DNA of 64,000 nucleotides, from the NCBI RefSeq assembly GCF_001691555.1, contig NZ_MAYN01000008.1, positions 1,232,682 through 1,296,681 of the forward strand, read 5' to 3'. This stretch comes from Pantoea eucrina. Its GTDB lineage: Bacteria > Pseudomonadota > Gammaproteobacteria > Enterobacterales > Enterobacteriaceae. The position numbers and the translations under genes were made by a program. The notes beneath the pieces were generated by a model, which saw only the letters and a program-made list of their open reading frames with translations, had not been told where the DNA came from and ran no database searches. Of the stretch, positions 17,894 through 25,893 are shown one piece after another. Position 1 is the first letter of the stretch. Each line of letters opens with the position of its first letter.

Positions 17894-19945
17894 ATGAACC
17901 GATCCGCCAATCCCTTTTTTACCGCCAGCACGCTGCCGTATCAGGCACCGCCGTTTGATCAGATAAGCGAAGGCGATTTTCTGCCCGCGCTGGAAGCGGG
18001 CATCGAAGAGAAACGCCGCGAAGTTGCCGCGATTGTCGCAAACCCGGCACCGCCGGACTTTGCCAATACGTTTGAAGCGCTGGAGCGCAGCGGCCTCTTA
18101 CTGAGCCGGGTGTGGCAGGTCTTTTCAGCCATGACGGCAGCGAATACGTCGCCGCGGCTGCAGGAGGTGGAAGAGATGATTACGCCGGCACTGGCGGCGC
18201 TGCACGATGAGATCTACCTGAACAGCGCGCTCTTTGCCCGGCTGGATGCTGTCTGGCAGCAGCGAGGCACCGCCTGCCCGGACGCGGAGGCCGTGCGGCT
18301 CACGGAAGTCACGCGACAGGCATTTCAGCTGGCCGGTGCCGGCCTGAGCGATGACGAAAAACAGCGGCTGCGCGCCATTAATCAGGAGCTGGCGGGTCTC
18401 AGCACCCGCTTTGGTAACCGGCTCCTGGCAGCGACGCAGTCGGCGGCCTATACCGTCAGCAGCGCAGAGGCGCTGGCGGGACTCAGCGACGCAGCGCTTG
18501 AACAGGCACGCGCCGCGGCGGCCGCGCGCGGTCTTGATAACCAGTGGCTGATCCCGCTGCAAAACACGACGCAGCAGCCGGCGCTGACCCGGTTAACCAT
18601 CCGCGCCACGCGGGAAGCGCTGTTTGAACAGGCGCTGAGCCGCTGTGAACGCAACGATGAGAATGATACGCGGCAGCTGGTTTCACGCATGGCGCAGCTG
18701 CGCGCGAAGCAGGCAGCGCTGCTGGGCTATAGCAGCTATGCGGCGTGGAACCTGCAGGATCAGATGGCGAAAACGCCGGATGCTGCGCTGAGCTTTATGC
18801 GCAATATTGTGCCGGCCGCCCGCCAGCGCGCCGGGCGCGAGGCCGACGATATCTCACAGCTGATGGCAGAGCAGCAGCAATCATTTGAACTGCGCGCCTG
18901 GGACTGGAATTTCTACGCAGAGCAGGTGCGTCAGGCGAAGTATGACCTGGATGAAGATACCATTCGTCCCTGGTTCGCGCTGGATAACGTACTGGAGCGC
19001 GGCGTATTCTGGGCCGCCACGCAGCTTTACGGTTTACGGTTCAGTCAGCGCCACGATCTGCCGGTTTATCATCCGGATGTGTGCGTCTATGAGATTTTCG
19101 ATGCCGATGAGACGCCGCTGGCGCTGTTTTACACCGACTTTTTTGCCCGCGATAACAAAAGCGGCGGGGCCTGGATGGGCAACTTTGTGGACCAGTCTGC
19201 GCTGCTGGATCAGAAACCGGTGATCTACAACGTCTGCAACTATACCAAACCGCAGCCTGGTCAGCCGGCGCTGCTGAGCTGGGATGAGGTTATCACGCTG
19301 TTCCACGAATTTGGTCATGCGCTGCATGGTCTGTTTGCAAACCAGCGCTACGCCAGCCTCTCCGGTACGGCCACGCCCCGCGACTTCGTGGAGTTTCCGT
19401 CGCAAATCAATGAACACTGGGCCAGTCACGAAGCGGTATTTGCCAGCTATGCGCGTCACTGGGAAACCGGGGAGCCGATGCCCGCTGCACTGCGCGAAAA
19501 AATGGTGCAGGCCGCCACCTTTAATAAAGGTTATGACATGACCGAACTGCTGGCGGCGGCGCTGCTGGATCTGCAGTGGCATTCACTTTCCGCGCACGAT
19601 AAGCCGCAGGATGTGGAACATTTTGAACGTCAGGCGCTGCAGGCAGAAAATATCGCGCTCGCAGCGGTGCCGCCGCGCTATCGCTCCAGCTATTTTCGTC
19701 ACATCTGGGGAGGAGGGTATGCGGCGGGTTACTACGCCTATATCTGGACGCAGATGCTGGCTGACGATGGCTATCAGGCGTTTACTGAACGTGGCGGCCT
19801 GACGCGGGAAAACGGGCAGCGCTTCCGCGAGCAGGTGTTGTCACGCGGAAACAGCAGCGATCTGCAGCATGTCTGGCTGAGCTGGCGCGGTAAAGCGCCA
19901 GAGATTGAGCCGATGCTGCGTCATCGCGGGCTGAGTACAGAGTAG
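17894..19945 (+). CDS. dcp: Peptidyl-dipeptidase Dcp (M3 metallopeptidase)
   Basis: A 683-residue zinc peptidase removing dipeptides from peptide C-termini. The zinc motif HEFGHALHGLF lies near residue 470, with the third ligand in the following E-rich helix (FPSQINEHWASH). The N-terminal NPFFTASTLPYQAPPFDQI and the C-terminal HIWGGGYAAGYYAYIWTQ segments are family hallmarks; length agrees with E. coli Dcp (681). It has an AGGAG ribosome binding site. It is 50 bases after guaD and may be partly cotranscribed with it; a short GCCGCA/TGCGGC hairpin lies in that gap. Confidence 0.96.
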   Translation: MNRSANPFFTASTLPYQAPPFDQISEGDFLPALEAGIEEKRREVAAIVANPAPPDFANTFEALERSGLLLSRVWQVFSAMTAANTSPRLQEVEEMITPALAALHDEIYLNSALFARLDAVWQQRGTACPDAEAVRLTEVTRQAFQLAGAGLSDDEKQRLRAINQELAGLSTRFGNRLLAATQSAAYTVSSAEALAGLSDAALEQARAAAAARGLDNQWLIPLQNTTQQPALTRLTIRATREALFEQALSRCERNDENDTRQLVSRMAQLRAKQAALLGYSSYAAWNLQDQMAKTPDAALSFMRNIVPAARQRAGREADDISQLMAEQQQSFELRAWDWNFYAEQVRQAKYDLDEDTIRPWFALDNVLERGVFWAATQLYGLRFSQRHDLPVYHPDVCVYEIFDADETPLALFYTDFFARDNKSGGAWMGNFVDQSALLDQKPVIYNVCNYTKPQPGQPALLSWDEVITLFHEFGHALHGLFANQRYASLSGTATPRDFVEFPSQINEHWASHEAVFASYARHWETGEPMPAALREKMVQAATFNKGYDMTELLAAALLDLQWHSLSAHDKPQDVEHFERQALQAENIALAAVPPRYRSSYFRHIWGGGYAAGYYAYIWTQMLADDGYQAFTERGGLTRENGQRFREQVLSRGNSSDLQHVWLSWRGKAPEIEPMLRHRGLSTE

Positions 19946-19952
19946 GGCAGAG

Positions 19953-19983
19953 GCGGTGGCCCGTTACCCCATCGGGCCACCGC
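19953..19983. terminator. Hairpin between convergent dcp and hpxO
   Basis: Perfect eleven-base arms GCGGTGGCCCG / CGGGCCACCGC around a nine-base loop. It overlaps the last codons and stop of hpxO and probably ends both transcripts, though without a T run. Confidence 0.6.
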
Positions 19984-21121
19984 TAATCGTGTCGCACATC
20001 CCAGCCAGCACCCGTTCGCCGCTTTCAGTTTTTAACGCCTCATACCAGGCTGCCGTCAGCGCGGGCTCCTTGCCGTGCGTTATATCGCAGCGCTTGCGTG
20101 CTTTTAGCACCAGGTCGCGGGTACGATCCAGCCGGCGCGCCTCATAGCGCAGCAGCGCATCTTCCACGCCCAGTGAGTGTGTTGCCAGCGTCTGGGCCAG
20201 CACGACGGCATCTTCCATTGCCGCGCAGCCGCCCTGGCCAATGTCGGGCGTGGTGCTATGGGCTGCATCACCCAGCAGCGCCATGCGTCCGCGTACGAAG
20301 CGGGTAAAGGGATCGGTATCGTGGATTTCGACCCGGTTGGTGGTCAGCGGGTCGAGCTGCGCAATCAGCCGCTGCACCGGTTCAGCCCAGCCAGCGAAAT
20401 AGCCGCTGAGATCGGCGCGCAGCGTGGTGCGATCCTGAGCAAGACCGGCAGGTAACGGCACATCGAAGAAAAAGTAGAAGCGATTTCCGGCGATAGGCAT
20501 CAGTGACACGCGTTTGCCGTCGCCGACAAAGGTGGTCCACTGATCGGCGGGAGCAATCGCCTCATCTGCGGTAATAAGCCCGTTCCAGTTTACATAGCCC
20601 GCATAGCGGCGCGTCACGCGCTCACCCAGAACCGCCTCGCGCAGCACCGAGTGCGTGCCGTCTGCCGCAACCAGCAGGTCGCCTGCGGCTTCGCTGCCGT
20701 CGGCAAAAAACGCGGTAACGCCCTGTGACGTCTGTTCAGCATGCGTAACCCGTCTGCCAAAGCGAACGCGCGCCCGGCCATAATTATCAAGCAGCATCGC
20801 CTGCAGCCCGGCGCGGGAAACCGGCGCAGGATATTCACCGGTTTGCTGCACCAGCGGGGCAAGGCTGAAACGCGTCAGCGGCGCACCGCTGCGCGCATCG
20901 TGATAAGCCATCCAGGCCATATTACCGCTGAGTGCGCGCAGCGGCTGTTTCAGGCCGAGCGAATTAAGACACTTTACCCCGTTTGGCCAGACGGAAATGG
21001 CTGCGCCAACCGGTTTCATCTCCGCAACGGCCTCATAGACTTCCGTTTCAAAGCCTGCCCGTTCCAGGGCGATGGCGGCACTCATCCCGCCGATACCGGC
21101 GCCAATAATAATTATTTTCAT
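19964..21121 (-). CDS. hpxO: FAD-dependent urate hydroxylase HpxO
   Basis: A 385-residue class A flavin monooxygenase that hydroxylates urate to 5-hydroxyisourate. The N-terminal dinucleotide motif is IIGAGIGGMSAAIALERAGF; KPVGAAISVWPNGVKCL, YVNWNGL, VSLMPIAGNRFYFFFDVPLP and GDAAHSTTPDIGQGGCAAME are nearly identical to remembered Klebsiella HpxO. The second of two ATGs (21121) has better spacing from AGGAG. No other hpx gene is in the window, so downstream steps must lie elsewhere. A sigma-54 promoter and an NtrC-like site lie upstream, matching the nitrogen control of Klebsiella hpx genes. Confidence 0.94.
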   Translation of the reverse strand: MKIIIIGAGIGGMSAAIALERAGFETEVYEAVAEMKPVGAAISVWPNGVKCLNSLGLKQPLRALSGNMAWMAYHDARSGAPLTRFSLAPLVQQTGEYPAPVSRAGLQAMLLDNYGRARVRFGRRVTHAEQTSQGVTAFFADGSEAAGDLLVAADGTHSVLREAVLGERVTRRYAGYVNWNGLITADEAIAPADQWTTFVGDGKRVSLMPIAGNRFYFFFDVPLPAGLAQDRTTLRADLSGYFAGWAEPVQRLIAQLDPLTTNRVEIHDTDPFTRFVRGRMALLGDAAHSTTPDIGQGGCAAMEDAVVLAQTLATHSLGVEDALLRYEARRLDRTRDLVLKARKRCDITHGKEPALTAAWYEALKTESGERVLAGMCDTISGGPMG

Positions 21122-21151
21122 CATAGTCTCCTGTGCTCAGACAGATAGCAC

Positions 21152-21167
21152 TGCAACTTCTGTACCA
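21152..21167 (-). promoter_or_regulatory. Sigma-54 promoter of hpxO
   Basis: Read on the minus strand: TGGTACAGAAGTTGCA, which keeps GG and TTGCA at exact -24/-12 spacing. The predicted start is ~15-20 bases before the hpxO ATG. Confidence 0.78.
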
Positions 21168-21192
21168 GATGCGCGACGATCGGCAATCTATT

Positions 21193-21205
21193 GAATAACC
21201 TGATA
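21193..21205 (-). promoter_or_regulatory. Possible IHF site between NtrC site and sigma-54 promoter
   Basis: On the minus strand TATCAGGTTATTC agrees with WATCAR-N4-TTR at all but the last position. Its place between enhancer and promoter fits IHF-assisted looping, but the motif is weakly informative in AT-rich DNA. Confidence 0.35.
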
Positions 21206-21250
21206 TTTAATAGATTGTACAGGGTGATGAAACGATTGTTGCAGTGCAGT

Positions 21251-21267
21251 TGCACTTAAGTGGTGCA
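21251..21267. promoter_or_regulatory. Candidate NtrC enhancer upstream of hpxO
   Basis: TGCACTTAAGTGGTGCA carries both fixed halves TGCAC and GGTGCA with the six-base spacing of the strong glnA site. It lies ~85-100 bp before the hpxO sigma-54 promoter. An additional TGCAGTTGCAC-type half-site adjoins on the left. Confidence 0.72.
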
Positions 21268-21352
21268 ATTAATTGATCATGAATCTTTTGTTTCATGCGG
21301 TATTCTGACCAGATTTTGCGCATACTTAAGGCTTCAGCGTGGAGGGGTAATG

Positions 21353-21592
21353 ATGAAGTGGATAATTGCGTTAATGATGGCGTGCAGCGTAAACGTGATG
21401 GCGCAGAGTCACTGGCAGCCACAGCCTAAATCGCCGTCTGTGATGTTTACGCCGGTTGCGTCGAAATGTGATGTGTCGGCCTGTCAGCAAAACTGCTACG
21501 TACAGCAATCGCAGTGTAAAAATGACAGCGGCGGCGGATGTGGCTCGCTGGCACAAATCTGCGTACAGAACTGCGCCAGCCAGTGTCGCTGA
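21353..21592 (+). CDS. Secreted cysteine-rich small protein (79 aa)
   Basis: I do not recognise a family. Residues 1-17 (MKWIIALMMACSVNVMA) form a signal peptide with a cut before QSHWQ. The mature ~62 residues contain eight cysteines with spacing C-x4-C-x3-C-x6-C-x7-C-x6-C-x3-C-x3-C, suggesting two Cys-x3-Cys helices closed by disulphides in the periplasm. The second of two ATGs lies seven bases after GGAGG, so I start at 21353. It stands between hpxO (divergent) and the kinase gene (convergent, 3-base gap). A structural role, metal binding or a small toxin/inhibitor would all be possible. Confidence 0.7.
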   Translation: MKWIIALMMACSVNVMAQSHWQPQPKSPSVMFTPVASKCDVSACQQNCYVQQSQCKNDSGGGCGSLAQICVQNCASQCR

Positions 21593-21595
21593 GTA

Positions 21596-23080
21596 TCAGG
21601 GCGTTTCACGCCAGATATCGCGCATCGCCAGCTCCAGTTTTTTAAACTGGCGATAGCGCGCGTCATGAAAGCTGACCCACTCCGGACGCGGCTGCCGCGC
21701 GTCTGGCTGCAGCCGGACCGCATGCTGCACCGCGTCCGCTAAATCCCGCCATACGCCCACGCCAACGCCGGCACACAGCGCGGCGCCCAGCGCGCCGGTT
21801 TCCGTGCACGCTGCAACCCGCACCGGAATGTTCAGTACGTCGGCAAACATCTGCGGCCAGACTACGCTGCGCGCGGCACCGCCTGAGAGCGTTGCGCGGG
21901 TAAAGGGAAGGCCGGCAGCGTGCAGCCGGTCAATATGCGCCCGGTGAGCAAAGGTCACGCCTTCGAACAGGGCAAACAGCATATCTGCGCGGGTATGCCA
22001 GCCGCCCAGACCGTAAAATCCGGCCCGGGCCGGTTCCGGTTTGCGGCCGGAATACAGATAGGGATGATAAAACGGCAGGTTCGGATCCTGGCGGATTTGC
22101 GCCACACACTCACTGCTCTGCGCCGCACCTTTTCCGCCGCGCCGGTCGTCAAACTCACGCAGAAACCAGTTGAGGTTGGCCGCAGAAGTCGCGCTGGCTT
22201 CAATCGCCATAAAGCGATCCCGTTCTATCATTGAACTCATAGAGACCGGGCGAAGATAGTCAGGTTTGTCCACAACAACCTGATTAATGCTCCACGTACC
22301 GGCTACGATTGAGGCGTCACCGCAGCTGACCACCCCTGACCCGGCTGCACTGGCCACCACGTCAAACAGGCCAGCCACGACCGGTATACCTGCCGGCAAC
22401 CCGGTACGCGCCGCTGCCAGCGCGGTGACATAACCGCTGACAGCGCTCGATTCCCGCAGCGGCGGCAGCCATGCTGCTGCGTCTTCGATATCATAAAGCG
22501 CCAGCAGCTCAGCGCTGTAATCGCGAACGCGATAGTCAATCAGCCCGGCGCCTGCCGCGTCTGAATAGTCGCTGCTGAGCGCATCGCTGAGGAAATGCAC
22601 AATCACATCTTTGGCACTCAGTACCGCACCGATCTGCTGCCATATCAGCGGCTGATGCTGTTTTACCCAGCTCAGCAGCACCGGCGTGGAGGCTGGCCAC
22701 GGCGTCTGCCGGGAGAGGGCATAGATGGCGTGCTGTTTTTCCGCCTGCTCCAGCGCATCGACGATGTCGCCTGCCCGCCGATCGATGGACTGAATGCCGA
22801 GCTGCGGCTGCAGCGCCCGGTCCAGCGTATAGAGGCCATTGCCGTGTCCGGCGGCACCTACCGCAATGATATCCTGTGCGGTCGTGCCCGCCTGCAGCAG
22901 ACAGTGACGTATTGCCTGTTCAGTACCGTGCCGGATGGCGGCTATCGATCGCTCGGCGTAGCCCTCCTGCGGCTGCAGCGTCTCGCCGGTATGCTCAGCC
23001 ACGGCCAGTATCGTCCCGCTGAGATCAAACAGCACCGCCTTGATCATTGTGTTACCGGCATCAATACCCAGGATTTTCAT
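21596..23080 (-). CDS. FGGY-family sugar/polyol kinase
   Basis: A 494-residue carbohydrate kinase. The N-terminal ATPase phosphate loop is GIDAGNTMIKAVLFDLSGT (residues ~4-22). GAAGHGNGLYTLD near 75 and AGLFDVVASAAGSGVV near 230 (Asp as catalytic base) resemble L-xylulose kinase LyxK; GGAARSVVWPQMFADVL near 390 is the adenosine-binding loop. Start 23080 follows GGAGCCGGAT; 12 further upstream codons are possible but lack such a site. It is the last gene of a three-gene operon after the dehydrogenase and the aldolase, so a polyol or ketose is the probable substrate. I cannot tell which. Confidence 0.85.
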   Translation of the reverse strand: MKILGIDAGNTMIKAVLFDLSGTILAVAEHTGETLQPQEGYAERSIAAIRHGTEQAIRHCLLQAGTTAQDIIAVGAAGHGNGLYTLDRALQPQLGIQSIDRRAGDIVDALEQAEKQHAIYALSRQTPWPASTPVLLSWVKQHQPLIWQQIGAVLSAKDVIVHFLSDALSSDYSDAAGAGLIDYRVRDYSAELLALYDIEDAAAWLPPLRESSAVSGYVTALAAARTGLPAGIPVVAGLFDVVASAAGSGVVSCGDASIVAGTWSINQVVVDKPDYLRPVSMSSMIERDRFMAIEASATSAANLNWFLREFDDRRGGKGAAQSSECVAQIRQDPNLPFYHPYLYSGRKPEPARAGFYGLGGWHTRADMLFALFEGVTFAHRAHIDRLHAAGLPFTRATLSGGAARSVVWPQMFADVLNIPVRVAACTETGALGAALCAGVGVGVWRDLADAVQHAVRLQPDARQPRPEWVSFHDARYRQFKKLELAMRDIWRETP

Positions 23081-23131
23081 ATCCGGCTCCGTAAAACCGC
23101 AGAGGAGATCGCGCACAGAACGCGCGACGGG

Positions 23132-23977
23132 TCAGGCGTCAGTCTGCTGATAAAGGGCCAGCGCATCTGCGCCGCTGGCACCCTGATGAATAATGGCCAT
23201 CAGCGCGGCGACGACCCGGGCAGGATGGGCATGCTGATAAACATTGCGGCCATAGACCATGCCGCTGGCACCCTGCGCCATCAGCAGCGCACTCTTGTGC
23301 AGTACCGCGCCGATCTCACCTTTGCCGCCGCCGCGCACCAGCGTCGGACAGCGCGCTGCCTCTACCACACGGTGAAAATCAGCCGGATTATCAGTCGGGT
23401 CTGCTTTGATGATATCAGCGCCCAGTTCACGCGCCAGTCGCACCAGCGGCACGATCTGCTCTGCATCGCCCAGTGAACCGTAAGCGGCTCCCTGACCGGC
23501 CGGTGCCATTACCAGCGGCTCAATCATCAGCGGCATGCCGTAGCGGTCACACGCCTGACGCAGCCGGCCGATATTTTCGATGCACATGCGAAAAATAGCG
23601 GGCTCATCCGGGATCAGATAAAGATTCACTACCACGGCGGCCGCATCCAGCTGCAGCGCTGCCAGAATCGGCTCATCAGGATTATGCAGGACTGCCCACA
23701 TCTCGCGATGCCGTACCGCGTTATATGCATTGCCAACATCGGTACGCAGCACCAGAGCCGGTTTTACTCCCTCCGCGCACTGCAGCAGATCCGCCTGTCC
23801 ATAATTGACCTGAATCGCGTCGGGCTGTGCGGTGATCAGGCGCTGCATTACCGCTTCAATATCCTCAAGCCCCTGCAAAAAATCGGGTTCGTTAGCGATA
23901 CCGTGATCGACTGCCACGTCCAGACAGCGGCCGTGGCGGAATAACCGCTTCATACGGACTTTATTGCTCGCTGACAT
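23132..23977 (-). CDS. Class I aldolase, DhnA/LsrF family
   Basis: A 281-residue TIM-barrel aldolase. The first strand carries LDVAVDHGIANEPD, typical of DhnA-type enzymes; the Schiff-base lysine should be the Lys of GADIIKADPTDN near residue 190, and VRGGGKGEIGAVLHKS followed by GMVYGRNVYQH binds phosphate. The substrate is likely a ketose phosphate that yields DHAP or GAP plus an aldehyde. AGGAGG lies six bases before the ATG. It overlaps the dehydrogenase gene by 17 bases and precedes the kinase. LsrF itself is a thiolase in AI-2 breakdown; no other lsr gene is present. Confidence 0.85.
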   Translation of the reverse strand: MSASNKVRMKRLFRHGRCLDVAVDHGIANEPDFLQGLEDIEAVMQRLITAQPDAIQVNYGQADLLQCAEGVKPALVLRTDVGNAYNAVRHREMWAVLHNPDEPILAALQLDAAAVVVNLYLIPDEPAIFRMCIENIGRLRQACDRYGMPLMIEPLVMAPAGQGAAYGSLGDAEQIVPLVRLARELGADIIKADPTDNPADFHRVVEAARCPTLVRGGGKGEIGAVLHKSALLMAQGASGMVYGRNVYQHAHPARVVAALMAIIHQGASGADALALYQQTDA

Positions 23978-25712
23978 GCCGGGCCTCCTGCTGCATCACG
24001 GTGGGATAGAGACCATGCAGGCCGTGAAAGCGCGCCAGTGAAGCGCAGCAGCGCTGCAGCTGCTGTATCCGCTGGTGCTCGCTCCAGTTCAGCGTCTGCG
24101 CCATCAGCAGTGAGATCTCCTGGATCAGCGGCGGCGTCAGCTCGCCACCGATCGCCAGTGACGTGCGCCGCACCAGCAAATCTTCCAGCTGGCACACCTG
24201 TTCGTGCTCTGTCAGATAGCGCAGCTCCGTTGCGCTGTAATCGGCGTGGTGATGCAGCGGACGGTCGTCATCGCGCAGCAGCGACAGCAGCGGCACGGCG
24301 CGGCTGCCGTAACGTTTTACCAGCTGCGTCACGCGCGGCACCGGCAGCGCGTACTGCTGCGCCAGCTGGGCGATCCAGGCGGGCTGTGCCGCCGGAGCAG
24401 GGAAGTCGCGTCCGCCGCCGATAGCTAACTCAGTGGTTGAGGTATGGCGCTTTTCGCCCAGCAGCCGCAGAACCCGATCGGCCGCTTCTTCACCAAAGCG
24501 GCGGAATGTGGTCCACTTACCGCCTACCAGGCATAGCGTGCTCCAGGCGCGGGTGGGGTCGGGTGGCAGCATGACCAGTGAATGATTACGCGATATCTGC
24601 CCGCTGAGTTTTGCATCGCTGGCGGGCAGGGGACGCACGCCGCAGAAGGTATAAACCACGGCGGATTCAGGCACCACGACCTCAGGGAAGACAAAGCGCA
24701 GCGATTCAAGAATATACGCTTTCTCTGCAGCCTCGCAGACGACGTTATCGGGATCGTCAACGCGGATATCCGTTGAGCCAGCCAGCACTTTACCCGCCCA
24801 CGGAAACAGAATGCAGACGCGTCCCTCCTGATTTTCGAAGTAGACCATTTCACCATCCAGCATGCGCAGCAGCTCCGGATGGTCGAGGATCAGATGCGAC
24901 CCTTTGGTGCCGCCAATCAGTTTCTGTCGGGCGCTTTTGGGCGCAACGTGCTGGTTAAGCTGGTCAATCCATGCGCCGCCGGCATTCACCAGCACATGCG
25001 GCTGCAGGCGAAACTGCTCGCCGCTCAGCGTATCTTTCAGCGTAACGGTCTCTCCGTCGCTGCTGATAAGCTGCATATAATTCAGGGCTAGCGCGTCGCT
25101 GCAGGCGCGCTCTGCATCCTCCACCAGCTCAAGCCCCAGCCGTTCCGGGGCACTGATCCACGCATCATAGTAGCTGGCGCTGTATTTCACCCATGGCGCA
25201 AAGCCTGGCCAGCGATCGCGGGTCGCTGCCTCACTGCGCACCTGATGTTTAGGCATGGAACCATACTGACGCGTATAGAGGTCATACAGGCTGAGGCCGG
25301 TTTTGATCAGCAGCGCACCGCGCCGGGCAGGTTTATCACTGAGACGCAGAAACCGTCGGGTGGCGTTGATCATGCCACCGCTGAAATTCTCCACGGGCAC
25401 CGTGGTCCGCAGAGGAAAGACATAGTGCGACGCGTTCTTCAGCAGCCGGTCGCGCTCGATCACCGACTCTTTCACCAGACCAAACTCACCGGTTTCAAGA
25501 TAGCGCAGGCCGCCATGGATCATACGCGACAGCGCACCACTTGCCGCCTGACACCAGTCATCGCGCTCTACGATAATCGCCGGGATCCCCTGCAGGGCCA
25601 GTTCGCGAAACGTACTGATGCCGTTAATGCCGCCTCCGGCAATCAGGACCGGTGTAATCTGCCGCTGGCGCAGCCTGTCGAGACGCTCATTACGGGTTAA
25701 TACAGTAGCCAT
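23961..25712 (-). CDS. FAD-dependent GlpA/GlpD-like polyol-phosphate dehydrogenase
   Basis: A 583-residue flavoenzyme. Residues ~20-60 bind FAD (LIAGGGINGISTFRELALQG) and are followed by RMIHGGLRYLETGEFGLVKE, the glycerol-3-phosphate dehydrogenase signature. GSHLILDHPEL and FCGVRPLPASD line the substrate pocket, and the C-terminal ~120 residues match the GlpD cap domain. It should oxidise a phosphorylated polyol at the membrane, passing electrons to quinone. It starts the dehydrogenase-aldolase-kinase operon, with an AGGGAG ribosome binding site. It is distinct from EryB (31740-33278), so the window has two such enzymes. Confidence 0.88.
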   Translation of the reverse strand: MATVLTRNERLDRLRQRQITPVLIAGGGINGISTFRELALQGIPAIIVERDDWCQAASGALSRMIHGGLRYLETGEFGLVKESVIERDRLLKNASHYVFPLRTTVPVENFSGGMINATRRFLRLSDKPARRGALLIKTGLSLYDLYTRQYGSMPKHQVRSEAATRDRWPGFAPWVKYSASYYDAWISAPERLGLELVEDAERACSDALALNYMQLISSDGETVTLKDTLSGEQFRLQPHVLVNAGGAWIDQLNQHVAPKSARQKLIGGTKGSHLILDHPELLRMLDGEMVYFENQEGRVCILFPWAGKVLAGSTDIRVDDPDNVVCEAAEKAYILESLRFVFPEVVVPESAVVYTFCGVRPLPASDAKLSGQISRNHSLVMLPPDPTRAWSTLCLVGGKWTTFRRFGEEAADRVLRLLGEKRHTSTTELAIGGGRDFPAPAAQPAWIAQLAQQYALPVPRVTQLVKRYGSRAVPLLSLLRDDDRPLHHHADYSATELRYLTEHEQVCQLEDLLVRRTSLAIGGELTPPLIQEISLLMAQTLNWSEHQRIQQLQRCCASLARFHGLHGLYPTVMQQEARHVSEQ

Positions 25713-25791
25713 GGCACGCTCCCTGACGGTGAAGGCTTATCCGTCAAAGGTATAGGAGTGTGCAGCCAAAACGGCAAACCCGCTTACTCAG

Positions 25792-25811
25792 GATGTGACT
25801 CTGTTCACTTA
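25792..25811 (-). promoter_or_regulatory. CRP-binding site between polyol operon and ampC-like gene
   Basis: TGTGA-CTCTGT-TCACT (25794-25809) matches the CRP consensus at 9 of 10 half-site positions. It lies ~85 bp before the dehydrogenase operon start, where class I activation is common, and about the same distance from the divergent beta-lactamase gene. Confidence 0.65.
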
Positions 25812-25893
25812 CACCACCAATGGAGATGTGGGGTGGGCCGGAGGCAGATATACTATGCGCACCGCTTTTGGTTCTGAGGAATAAGGATTATTC

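Noticed and set aside
23132..23977. Assignment as LsrF of an AI-2 (lsr) operon
   Set aside because: No lsrK, lsrR, lsrG or lsr transporter genes adjoin; context is a GlpD-like dehydrogenase and a LyxK-like kinase.
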